In this document: piece by piece, positions 1-6,939 of the stretch
Layout: each line of letters starts with the position of its first letter
How positions within the stretch are numbered: position 1 is the stretch's first letter
Assembly: GCA_034440595.1 (NCBI GenBank)
Contig: JAWXCH010000237.1
Span: 1 to 18,396 of the forward strand
From: JAWXCH01 sp034440595
GTDB lineage: Bacteria; Planctomycetota; Planctomycetia; Pirellulales; JALHPA01
Reading direction: 5' to 3'
Length of the DNA stretch: 18,396 bases
Notes under the pieces: generated by a model
Databases searched by the model: none
What the model saw: the letters and a program-made list of their open reading frames with translations, nothing else
What the model was told of the DNA's origin: nothing
Program-made: the position numbers and the translations under genes

Positions 1-474
1 GATCACGTCCCCTGCAACTCGACGAACTTGACGCCCACCTGTTTTTTTCAGGTTGGCAGATACTTTATCCAGAACTTTCTTGGCCGCTTCTTCATTGCCG
101 GCGACATTAGCAATCAGTACAACAGCGCCTTGATTTGCGGCTGGCTGGATGACTGCCATAGCCACTTCGCCGGTGGGAAGTTTATCGAGATCCGACAAGG
201 TCAGACCCATCTTCTCCATACGACGGTTGCCGTTTTCCTGGAGCTGCCGTTTAAAATCGGCCACAAACGGTTCCATCAAGGGGTCTTTCAGCAACTGCCC
301 GAATTGCGTGGTGTCGAACTCCTTTTGCAGAAGGTCCACATCTGGAACGCTGAGCAACCCTTTGGTGGTTGCCGGGAGCAATTGGTCACTACTTTTTGCA
401 GCCAGAGCTTGCTGGGCAATCGTTGCGGAAAGAACGGCGACGATCAGTGCACTGGAATAGAACCGCAAAGCCAC
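1..474 (-). CDS. Secreted protein of unknown function, 5' part only (runs off the left edge)
   Basis: This is an open frame of 158 codons with no stop before the window edge, so the C-terminus is missing. The GTG start at 474-472 is chosen because a strong AAGGAG ribosome site lies 6 nt upstream. An in-frame ATG at 501 would add nine residues but has no such site and would swallow the ribosome site. Residues 1-24 (MALRFYSSALIVAVLSATIA...) form a typical signal peptide, with likely cleavage near QALA-AKS. The mature part begins with LLPATTKGLLSVPDVDLL, followed by a charged, probably helical stretch (LKDPLMEPFVADFKRQLQ) and then alternating hydrophobic segments (VAMAVIQP, AVVLIANVAG). I recall similar secreted proteins in planctomycetes, but no function or family name is certain. 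The opposite strand also has an open frame here (28-492), which is a shadow. Confidence 0.75.
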   Translation of the reverse strand, partial: MALRFYSSALIVAVLSATIAQQALAAKSSDQLLPATTKGLLSVPDVDLLQKEFDTTQFGQLLKDPLMEPFVADFKRQLQENGNRRMEKMGLTLSDLDKLPTGEVAMAVIQPAANQGAVVLIANVAGNEEAAKKVLDKVSANLKKTGGRQVRRVAGDVI

Positions 475-542
475 GTGGAACTCCTTAACTAAGTAGCGCA
501 TCGTCACCACCAGAGCGGGCACGCTAGGGATCTGTTGCTTGT

Positions 543-565
543 ATCGGATCTCACGTTAGTCCGAT
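543..565. promoter_or_regulatory. Inverted repeat, possible operator upstream of the secreted-protein gene
   Basis: ATCGGA-N11-TCCGAT is a perfect 6-nt inverted repeat about 70-90 nt upstream of the GTG start at 474. On the minus strand it overlaps a weak promoter-like pair: TTGAAT, 17 nt, then CGATAC. The symmetry is seen; operator function is inference, and short repeats of this size also arise by chance. Confidence 0.25.
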
Positions 566-790
566 TCAAATTGGAATTATCTGCATGCCCGCATCGACAT
601 CAAAAGTATTATCGTAAAAGCTTAGCAACTAACGTGCCACCTTTGTGGAGGGCCGGCCAGCCGTACATTTTTACACGGTTCGTGCTGCAAAACCTGCATT
701 TATCCGAACGATTTTCACATTCACTGCTGCTGGCTACAGAACAAAACCGCTTCATACCGTGTAATTTCTGCTCGTTAGCCGCCAGCACTT

Positions 791-814
791 ACCGCTCGGT
801 GGTATTTGAGCGGT
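791..814. repeat. Short perfect inverted repeat
   Basis: ACCGCTC and GAGCGGT are perfect 7-nt arms around a 10-nt loop, in the middle of the divergent intergenic region. It is not followed by a T-run on either strand, so it is not a classical terminator. Its role is unknown. Confidence 0.3.
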
Positions 815-1148
815 CAGGTTTTCCTGCAAGTATTACCCTCGTTTGCATTGTGGTTATTCGCACCCGTCTCGCCGGGAAATACCTAGCCGGCAAAAACTGA
901 GGGAACCGAATTGCCGTTAATCTCAACTCAGTTTACCTAGCTTAAAAGTTGACCCCATTTCCGGTAGGATTGCAACCCGTCTCGTGGTGGACATCCGACG
1001 AGGGCATTCATCAACAGGACTTATATCACCGGAAGTATGTTAAATTGCCGCTGTAGAGGACCCGACAAAAAACCGCTGTTTCACCCCTGACAGATTCCGA
1101 GTCCATAATCCATTCTGCACTTGCGCGTCACAATGTTTGGCAAATCTA

Positions 1149-2543
1149 ATGAAAGACCCCCAGTTTGAAAGTCTGAGCTTTGACCCGATCCACGGGTACA
1201 TTCCCTTCACAGCTTGCCCGGAAGGTAGTGGCGAGGTTTCCGAGCGGCAGATCGTAGATCATCCGTGGGTTCAGCGAATGCGGCAGATTCACCAATTGCA
1301 GACAGCGTGGTGGGTTTTTCCGACGGCCGAACATACGCGGTTTCAGCATGTATTAGGGGTGATGCATTTGGCCAGCCGCGCGGTGGCCGCCATGTACGAT
1401 AGTCTGAAGTCGGTTTGCCCTGATGTGCCGAGCCAGGGTTACGTCGAGTCGCTAATGCGGCTTTCAGGCTTACTGCACGATGTCGGGCACGGCCCGTTCG
1501 GGCACTTCTTTGATCAGCACTTTTTGGCAAAGTATGGCCTGAATCACGAGTCGCTAGGGAGTGTGATTGTCGAGCAGGAGTTGGCCGAATTGATCCGCGG
1601 CGTGAGGCGCACGCCCAATCTGGCGCTATTGCCAGATGAGACGCTGGATCCCCGACAGATCAGCTTTTTGATTACACGGCCCAAAACCGAGCAGGCCGAT
1701 GCGCCGCCGTGGCTGATTTTCTTGCGCAGCTTGTTCAGTGGGATTTATACCGTCGACAACATGGATTTCGTACTGCGCGATGCTTACATGTCCGGCTACA
1801 GCGGCAGAGCGTTTGATTTGGAGAGGCTGCTCAGGTACAGCTTTTTCAGCGAGCGTGGACTGACGATTCAATCGCGCGGCATTGACGCACTGGTTCGCTT
1901 TATGAGCGTTCGCGGTGAGCTGTTTCGGACGATTTATTTTCACCGTACGGTGCGCGCGATCGATTTGTCGCTGCGGGATCTATTTGCGGACAGCCATTCG
2001 TTAATGTTTCCGGGTAATCCGCTGGAACATCTGGACGAGTATCAGCATTTTACCGAGTGGTCGCTGCTGGTCGACGTGGCTCGTTGGTATCGCAGCGAAG
2101 ACCCCAAGCGACGGGAGCTAGGAGAACGCTGGCGACTGTTTTTGAATCGACAAGTCCAGTGGAAATGCGTCTGTCAGCGGAATCTGGTATTTGGTCCAGA
2201 CGATTCCGAGGCCCAGAGCATCTTTCGCAACGAGAAATATGTCGAGCGCGAACTGCGCGACAACTTGCCGCCGGTCGTTCGTGAGATTCCGCTACGGATC
2301 GATATCTCGCGGCACGTACATCGCCCGGACACGCGCGGGCCGGCAGATGGTCAGAATTTTCTCTACGATAGCGCTGCTGGGAAAATCCGCCCACTGACCG
2401 ACGATCAACTCTTTCGGCAACTACCGCTGGCACACCGGATTTGCCGAGTGTATGCCGAATCGACCGATTACGCGTTGGCCGTCTCTACGGCAATGGATCG
2501 GCTGGTTGGACCGAGCCGCCTGGATGATGTGACGAATATGTGA
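1149..2543 (+). CDS. HD-domain phosphohydrolase, dNTPase-like (COG1078/SAMHD1 type)
   Basis: This 464-residue cytoplasmic HD-superfamily hydrolase resembles the COG1078 deoxynucleotide triphosphohydrolases, which cleave dNTPs to deoxynucleosides and triphosphate. Visible motifs are HTRFQH (62-67), LLHDVGHGPFGHFFD (108-122), NHE (132-134) and DNMDFVLRD (203-211). Lined up by eye with human SAMHD1 they give R64, H67, H110/D111, H114, H119, H133/E134 and D203 as counterparts of R164, H167, H206/D207, H210, H215, H233/E234 and D311, so the metal site and catalytic set look complete. N204 replaces the phosphate-contacting Lys312. The C-terminal half (about 230-464) shows no motif I know. ATG 1149 is preferred over the in-frame TTG at 1137; neither has a clear ribosome site. 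The gene stands alone and converges on the permease gene 22 nt away. Substrate preference cannot be read from sequence. Confidence 0.88.
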   Translation: MKDPQFESLSFDPIHGYIPFTACPEGSGEVSERQIVDHPWVQRMRQIHQLQTAWWVFPTAEHTRFQHVLGVMHLASRAVAAMYDSLKSVCPDVPSQGYVESLMRLSGLLHDVGHGPFGHFFDQHFLAKYGLNHESLGSVIVEQELAELIRGVRRTPNLALLPDETLDPRQISFLITRPKTEQADAPPWLIFLRSLFSGIYTVDNMDFVLRDAYMSGYSGRAFDLERLLRYSFFSERGLTIQSRGIDALVRFMSVRGELFRTIYFHRTVRAIDLSLRDLFADSHSLMFPGNPLEHLDEYQHFTEWSLLVDVARWYRSEDPKRRELGERWRLFLNRQVQWKCVCQRNLVFGPDDSEAQSIFRNEKYVERELRDNLPPVVREIPLRIDISRHVHRPDTRGPADGQNFLYDSAAGKIRPLTDDQLFRQLPLAHRICRVYAESTDYALAVSTAMDRLVGPSRLDDVTNM

Positions 2544-2565
2544 GCCGTTTATCCTGAGTGGGTGT

Positions 2566-4227
2566 TTACTGCGCCACGCGCCAGCGCATGTTGAACAGCC
2601 AAATCATTGCACCGAGCAAGCAGCCGTTAATCAAAATGGCGGTTCCCATGTAGCTCAGCACTAGCGGCCAGCTACCAACTATGTCTTCCTTGCCGGGCAT
2701 ATCAAAAGCCATCGGCACATTGAAAGCCGCCGCAATCGGGCTGATCACGCTGAGCGCATGAACGACCGGCGTCACTGGCGAATTGGGCAGAAACACATCG
2801 ACGAACTTGGTCATGGCGAGCGGTACTGCAAACGCCAGCACGATGATCGAATAGGTGGTCATCAGGCTGGTGGCCGTGCGCTTGAACATGACCGAACAGG
2901 CCAGCGCCACCGATGCCGTCGTCAAGCAAGTCAATGCCACAATCACCACATACGACAGCACCGACAGGATATTGGATAATTCAAAACTACCCATGACAAA
3001 GGCAAGTAGTAACGGCCAGAGCAGAAACCCGGTCAGCACGCTGGACACCCGCAGACCAGCGACGAGCTTGCCCCACAGGATTTCCCAGGGTGAAATGATG
3101 GTCGTCAGCAGCAGATCCAGAGTTTCACGTTCGCGTTCGCTGGTGACACTTCCTGCCGTGAACACTGGGCCGACCAACATGTTGAACAGCAGCGTGTAGC
3201 TGATGTAGTAGGCGGCGTATTGGGTCCAGACGTACAAAAAACAAGCCATCAGCGGAATGGCCAGTAGCATGCTGAGCTGGATCACCAGGCGCAGCATGAG
3301 CGTGCCTTGCGCGAAAATCTCACTGCGCATTTCTTTGTCAAAGACCGGGTTGGCACCATCGGCCAATAAAGTCGTGCGTTTGGCCGGTGCAAACAATTTG
3401 TCTGGAAAGCGATCGCGCTGAATGATCAGGCCCATCGCCTGGCGTGATTCTTGATCGATATCGACCACTTCGTTCCCCTCGCTGCCGACATCAGGGGGAC
3501 GCAGCAATCGTCGCGATGTGATGGCAAACAGGATCGACGACAGCGCCAGGCTGACGAGCGGAAAGAGCACGAAGAACAGCATCAAGCGGATGCGCGATTC
3601 ATTGCCATCCGCGCCGCCGATACTGCTGGCCAATACAGTCAGCGAAAAACCGCCAATCACAAACAGCAGCAGATTGACGGCGAGAATCATCAAGTACGAA
3701 ACGACCAGCGCCGACGCCGTGCGTTGAAAAAAACTGCTGCACGCGACGCTGATCATGCCAAACATGAAGATCGCCATGATCAGGCCAATGTACTGCGCCA
3801 GCACTTCATAGATCGAAACACCCCCGAGCGGCAGGCAAAGCATGACGATCGGCAGCGAGGAGAATATAAGCAACGCCAGCGGTGCCAGCGAAGCGACCAG
3901 TTTTCCTAAAACAATCGCCTGCGGGCGCAGCGGGCTGGCCAGCAGCGACTCATAGGTCTTGCGCTCCTTCTCTCCGGTGATGGTCCCCGCCGCAAAGCTG
4001 GGGGTCATCATGGTTGCCAGCACATACTGGCCAAGAAAAAACAACTGCACCAGCGTTTGCGCTTTTTCTGGATTGTTGCTGAGATCGAGCTGCTGCTCTT
4101 GCGGCCAGGCCATCCAGACCACCAGCCCAAGAATCGCGTTATACGAAAACAGCAGCACAAACGCACGGATGGTGCGCAGATTGACCAGCAGTTCACGCTG
4201 CAGAACGGGATTCTCAAACAGGTACAT
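2566..4227 (-). CDS. ABC-2 type transporter permease with two fused permease modules
   Basis: This 553-residue polytopic membrane protein is the membrane part of an ABC exporter. Two similar halves are visible. Module 1 starts NPVLQREL (7-14) and carries GTITGEKERKTYESLL (81-96) and VLGKLVASL. Module 2 starts NPVFDKEM (293-300) and carries GSVTSERERETLDLLL (359-374) and LWGKLVAGL. Each half has several hydrophobic segments, so one chain may supply a whole transmembrane pair. The start at ATG 4227 follows AGGGG, 7 nt away. An upstream start at 4290 would overlap argG and add a non-hydrophobic leader, so it is rejected. It lies 28 nt behind argG, suggesting co-transcription. The only ABC ATPase in the window is about 2.7 kb away (6937-7863) and is its likely partner. 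Substrate unknown. Confidence 0.88.
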   Translation of the reverse strand: MYLFENPVLQRELLVNLRTIRAFVLLFSYNAILGLVVWMAWPQEQQLDLSNNPEKAQTLVQLFFLGQYVLATMMTPSFAAGTITGEKERKTYESLLASPLRPQAIVLGKLVASLAPLALLIFSSLPIVMLCLPLGGVSIYEVLAQYIGLIMAIFMFGMISVACSSFFQRTASALVVSYLMILAVNLLLFVIGGFSLTVLASSIGGADGNESRIRLMLFFVLFPLVSLALSSILFAITSRRLLRPPDVGSEGNEVVDIDQESRQAMGLIIQRDRFPDKLFAPAKRTTLLADGANPVFDKEMRSEIFAQGTLMLRLVIQLSMLLAIPLMACFLYVWTQYAAYYISYTLLFNMLVGPVFTAGSVTSERERETLDLLLTTIISPWEILWGKLVAGLRVSSVLTGFLLWPLLLAFVMGSFELSNILSVLSYVVIVALTCLTTASVALACSVMFKRTATSLMTTYSIIVLAFAVPLAMTKFVDVFLPNSPVTPVVHALSVISPIAAAFNVPMAFDMPGKEDIVGSWPLVLSYMGTAILINGCLLGAMIWLFNMRWRVAQ

Positions 4228-4255
4228 TAAACCACCCCTAGTTGTCGCAAGCGGG

Positions 4256-5470
4256 CTAGTAACTCCGCGGCGTGACCTTCCCTTGAACACGAACCGGCAA
4301 GCCCTGAATCTTCAAAAATCCTTCGGCGTCGGTCTGATCGTACGAGCCGCCACCTTCCATGCTGGCAATGCCAGCATCATACAAGCTCAACGGGCTGCTA
4401 CGGTTGGCAACATTGATATTCCCCTTGTATAGGTCCAGCGTCACCGAGCCGGTGACGTTCTTCTGCGCCTCGCGATTGAACGCCATCAGCGCGTCCATCT
4501 TGGCCGTGTACCAAAACCCATAGTAAACCATCTCGGCAACCTCTGGTGATAGCCGATCGCGCAAGTGAATCAGATCGCGGTCCACCGTCAACTGCTCGAC
4601 ATTCAGATGCGCCGAGTAGAGAATCGTCATGCCTGGGGATTCATAAACGCCTCGGCTTTTCATGCCGACAAACCGGTTCTCGACCATATCGATCCGGCCA
4701 ATGCCGTTGCGTCCGCCGATCATATTTAGTTCGCGGACCATCGACAGCGGCGATAGCTTGCGCCCACCGAGTGAGATGGGAATTCCCGCTTCAAACCCCA
4801 GCGTGATCGTTTCAGTTTTGTCTGGTGCTTTCTGCGGAGAGATGGTCATGCCAAAGTCGACCGTCTCCACGCCGTTAACGTCCAACTCCTCCAACCGCCC
4901 TGCCTCATAGCTGATGTGCAGGCAGTTTTCGTCGGAGCTATACGGCTTGCTGACCGAAGCCTTGACCGGAATGTTTTTGGCGGTGCAATAGTCGATCATC
5001 TCGCGCCGACCGGGAAACAACTGGCGAAACCGCTCGATCCGCCAGGGGGCGATCATCTTCACGCCCGGGTCCAGCGCCTCGGCCGCCAACTGAAAGCGGC
5101 ACTGATCGTTCCCCTTGCCAGTGGCTCCGTGCGCGTAAGCGTCGGCACCCACTTCACGGGCCACCTGCAGACAGACCTTGCTGATCAGCGGGCGTGCGAT
5201 CGACGTGCCCAGCAAATAGATGCTCTCGTACTTTGCCTGCCACTGTAGAACAGGAAACGCAAAATCACGGCAGAGCTCCTCTTGCACGTCGACGATGCGG
5301 GCCGACTTGGCACCGCATTTCAGGGCCTTGGTCAGCGTGGCCTCGCGGTCTTCGCAAGGCTGACCGAGATCGACATAGACCGCGTGAACGTCGTACCCTT
5401 CGTCGATTAACCAGCCAAGAATCACCGAAGTATCCAGTCCGCCGGAATAAGCAAGCACACAAGAGGGCAT
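4256..5470 (-). CDS. argG: Argininosuccinate synthase
   Basis: ArgG joins citrulline and aspartate using ATP to form argininosuccinate, the penultimate step of arginine synthesis in the cytoplasm. The product is 404 residues, the normal family length. Motifs: the ATP-binding loop AYSGGLDTS (7-15), YVDLGQ (32-37), HGATGKGNDQ (114-123), SSDEN (178-182), KSRGVYESPG (271-280) and NRSSPLSLY (356-364). ATG 5470 puts the P-loop at residue 7, as in other ArgG proteins. A longer frame reaching 5590 would run through the promoter palindromes and is rejected. There is no clear ribosome site before the ATG. No argH, argF or other arginine gene is in the window; the next gene downstream is the ABC permease. 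Confidence 0.97.
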   Translation of the reverse strand: MPSCVLAYSGGLDTSVILGWLIDEGYDVHAVYVDLGQPCEDREATLTKALKCGAKSARIVDVQEELCRDFAFPVLQWQAKYESIYLLGTSIARPLISKVCLQVAREVGADAYAHGATGKGNDQCRFQLAAEALDPGVKMIAPWRIERFRQLFPGRREMIDYCTAKNIPVKASVSKPYSSDENCLHISYEAGRLEELDVNGVETVDFGMTISPQKAPDKTETITLGFEAGIPISLGGRKLSPLSMVRELNMIGGRNGIGRIDMVENRFVGMKSRGVYESPGMTILYSAHLNVEQLTVDRDLIHLRDRLSPEVAEMVYYGFWYTAKMDALMAFNREAQKNVTGSVTLDLYKGNINVANRSSPLSLYDAGIASMEGGGSYDQTDAEGFLKIQGLPVRVQGKVTPRSY

Positions 5471-5508
5471 AGAAGTCAGATCTGCAAGATGAATGAATGG
5501 ATGGCCAA

Positions 5509-5524
5509 ACGGACGCGCGTCCGT
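5509..5524. promoter_or_regulatory. Perfect 16-nt palindrome in the argG leader
   Basis: ACGGACGCGCGTCCGT is a perfect palindrome just downstream of the predicted argG transcription start and about 40 nt before the ATG. In RNA it would fold as a 6-bp GC-rich stem. Its flank also takes part in a wider inverted repeat (GCCAAACGG at 5504-5512 against CCGTTTGGC at 5540-5548). It could be an operator or a leader hairpin. It does not resemble the E. coli ArgR box. Confidence 0.45.
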
Positions 5525-5527
5525 AGA

Positions 5528-5562
5528 GGCACTATTGTGCCGTTTGGCACCACCCGTGACAA
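5528..5562 (-). promoter_or_regulatory. Predicted argG promoter with a palindrome over the -10
   Basis: Read on the minus strand, TTGTCA (5562-5557) is followed after 17 nt by CACAAT (5539-5534), matching 5/6 and 4/6 of the sigma-70 consensus. The -10 hexamer sits inside the inverted repeat GGCAC-TATT-GTGCC (5528-5541). Predicted start is near 5527, giving a leader of roughly 57 nt. TGTCAC also occurs twice in direct repeat around the -35. The hexamers and symmetry are seen; promoter and operator function are inferred. Confidence 0.5.
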
Positions 5563-5581
5563 GTGACAGCCCGCTTTGGTT

Positions 5582-5608
5582 CGGCCGCACAGCCGTTCCG
5601 AGCGGCCG
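5582..5608 (-). terminator. GC-rich hairpin after the cyclase-repeat gene, possible terminator
   Basis: CGGCCGC (5582-5588) and GCGGCCG (5602-5608) are perfect 7-nt arms with a 13-nt loop, beginning 18 nt downstream of the stop codon at 5627. There is no U-run, so it may be a pause site or 3'-end protector, not an intrinsic terminator. It lies just upstream of the argG promoter, in line with separate transcripts. Confidence 0.35.
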
Positions 5609-5626
5609 CGGCGGACTTCAGATAGC

Positions 5627-6763
5627 CTATTTGCAGAACGACAACGTCAGTAGTGCGTACCCGGTGACCAGGTTCGGATCGGCCTCCAGCCACCGTTCAT
5701 TGCTGTTTTTCCAGGAGCCATCCTTTTGCTGGCGCTTCGCCAGTTCTTCGACTAGGTCGGCTTTCCAGTCGTGAGATTTGCCGTTGGCATCGACAAAATC
5801 CTTGTCACCGACGGCGTCCAGTGCTTTGGCCATCAGGTGATAGTAGTAATATAACCCGGCACTGCCGAGACCCGGATTGCTTTGCAGGTCATAGTTCTTT
5901 TTCAGCCACTCGGTAGCGGCCTTCACTCGCACGTCGTCCGGCTTCAGGCCTACATAGATCATGCTCTTTAGACCGGCGTAGCTCATCGAACCCTGGCTGC
6001 GGAGTCCGCCGTCCGCTTTGGTATCCTCAGGTTCTTCGTCGCCGACAGCGGTGTAATTGAAACCGCCATCGTTGATCTTGTCGGCAATCTTACCGGTGTT
6101 GTGTTCGCTATCCAAATTCTGGCAGCGCGATACGAAAATCAACGCCTTGCGAACGGCTTCGTCGTCAGGCCCGTTGCCGGTGGCGGCCAATGCTTCTAGC
6201 ATGAAGGCGGTGTTCGATAGGTCCGGGCGACCCTTGCCACCGTAACCGACTCCACCAAAATCTTGGTCATCCTTGCCTTTGCCATCGCGTTCGTCGATTT
6301 GCAGTCCTTTGAGAAACTTGTCGGCGTGCTTGAGAATCCGATCGTATTTGCCATCTTTATTGGCCTCGCTCAGGCAGACAACGCCCAGACAGGTTTCGTA
6401 ATTCTTCATGCGCGAACTAGCGGAATAGATGCCACCGTCCTCGCGAACATTGGCTTCAATGAACTTCAGACTCTTGGCCAGCGTTGGTTCTGTCGGCAGT
6501 ACGCCGCTGCGCAACAAGGAAGTCGCCACCAGCGCCGTCACGCCGATCCCTGTTCGCGGGGTGTATTGGCCATCGGTTTTTGCACCAGAAGCGAGGAGAT
6601 ATTTCACGCCGCGATCGACCGCCTCAGTTCGTGTTTTATTTGTCTCCGCAGATTCCGCTGCCAGCAGGTGCGGCGCGGTCGTCATCGCCAGTGCTAATAC
6701 AAAAGCGGTAACTTTCAGCGGCGAGCAAAAAGCAATTCGATCGACTCGTTGAGAGGCGTGCAT
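5627..6763 (-). CDS. Secreted terpenoid-cyclase-like (prenyltransferase/squalene oxidase repeat) protein
   Basis: This 378-residue exported protein consists of alpha/alpha-barrel repeats of the squalene-hopene cyclase superfamily. Residues 1-36 form a signal peptide with a positively charged N-region and hydrophobic core (VTAFVLALAMTTAPHLLA), cleaved probably after LLAAE. Repeat-like pieces follow: VDRGVKYLLASG (49-60), SLKFIEANVREDGGIYS (98-114), DFGGVGYG (168-175), DGGFNYT (232-238), GGLRSQGSMSYAGLKSMIY (252-270), ELAKRQQKDGSW (340-351). The cyclase acid motif DxDDTA is not present, so cyclization is doubtful; a structural or binding role in the cell envelope is an alternative. ATG 6763 has AAGGAAG 6-8 nt upstream. 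The gene has its own predicted promoter and hairpins on both sides, so it is probably monocistronic. Confidence 0.85.
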   Translation of the reverse strand: MHASQRVDRIAFCSPLKVTAFVLALAMTTAPHLLAAESAETNKTRTEAVDRGVKYLLASGAKTDGQYTPRTGIGVTALVATSLLRSGVLPTEPTLAKSLKFIEANVREDGGIYSASSRMKNYETCLGVVCLSEANKDGKYDRILKHADKFLKGLQIDERDGKGKDDQDFGGVGYGGKGRPDLSNTAFMLEALAATGNGPDDEAVRKALIFVSRCQNLDSEHNTGKIADKINDGGFNYTAVGDEEPEDTKADGGLRSQGSMSYAGLKSMIYVGLKPDDVRVKAATEWLKKNYDLQSNPGLGSAGLYYYYHLMAKALDAVGDKDFVDANGKSHDWKADLVEELAKRQQKDGSWKNSNERWLEADPNLVTGYALLTLSFCK

Positions 6764-6803
6764 AATGGCTTCCTTGTTCCGGGAATGAATTGCATGACTG
6801 GTT

Positions 6804-6833
6804 ATTGTAGGCGCTGAACGCCTGGCAAGCCAA
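6804..6833 (-). promoter_or_regulatory. Predicted promoter of the cyclase-repeat gene with a palindrome in the spacer
   Basis: On the minus strand TTGGCT (6833-6828, 4/6 consensus) and TACAAT (6809-6804, 5/6) are 18 nt apart, about 40 nt upstream of the ATG at 6763. The spacer contains AGGCG-CTGAA-CGCCT (6809-6823), a perfect 5-nt inverted repeat that touches the -10, in a good position for a repressor. The promoter lies downstream of the long hairpin that follows the ATPase gene. Function is inferred from position and sequence only. Confidence 0.45.
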
Positions 6834-6853
6834 CGGTGCATTTTGATCCGCCG

Positions 6854-6939
6854 TAAGAACCATGGGCTAGCGCCCAATGGCTGATTGGTTCAACGGCCAC
6901 ATACACCATCAGCCGACACGCGCTAGCGTCCGGTTCTTA
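6854..6939. repeat. Long imperfect hairpin (32-nt arms, GCTAGCGC core) at the ABC ATPase 3' end
   Basis: Left arm 6854-6885 and right arm 6908-6939 are complementary at 23 of 32 positions, with a 22-nt loop. The matched blocks are the outer TAAGAACC, the central GCTAGCGC (itself palindromic) and the inner GGCTGAT. The right arm includes the TAA stop codon of the ATPase gene. No T-run follows, so it is more like a REP-type element or 3'-end stabiliser than an intrinsic terminator. Part of the loop-proximal arm (CATACACCA...CCGAC..GCGC) resembles the fragment at 16970-16992, hinting at a dispersed family. Confidence 0.65.

Larger units (their letters stand above)
475..1148. other. Divergent intergenic region without a convincing gene
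   Basis: These 674 nt separate the minus-strand secreted protein from the plus-strand HD gene and should hold both promoters. A 121-codon plus-strand frame (535-900) has no ribosome site, no recognisable motif and an odd Cys/Arg/Leu-rich composition, so I do not call it. Two short inverted repeats stand out, at 543-565 and 791-814. I could not place a convincing promoter for the HD gene. No RNA gene was recognised. Confidence 0.6.

Noticed and set aside
28..492. 154-codon plus-strand frame at the left edge
   Set aside because: It is antisense to a minus-strand frame that has a ribosome site, a signal peptide and a continuous sensible protein; the plus-strand translation has no such character.
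535..900. 121-codon plus-strand frame in the intergenic region
   Set aside because: No ribosome site, no recognised motif and atypical composition; it lies in the region expected to hold two divergent promoters.
3451..3909. 152-codon plus-strand frame opposite the permease gene
   Set aside because: Its Asp/Gln/Arg/His-rich translation is the usual reverse complement of membrane-segment codons.
4228..4290. Longer N-terminus for the ABC permease starting at 4290
   Set aside because: It would overlap the end of argG and add 21 non-hydrophobic residues before the conserved start MYLFENPVLQREL.
5471..5500. ArgR box upstream of argG (TGAAT-like words near 5490)
   Set aside because: TGAATGAATGG is a direct repeat, not the inverted TGAAT...ATTCA arrangement of ArgR sites.
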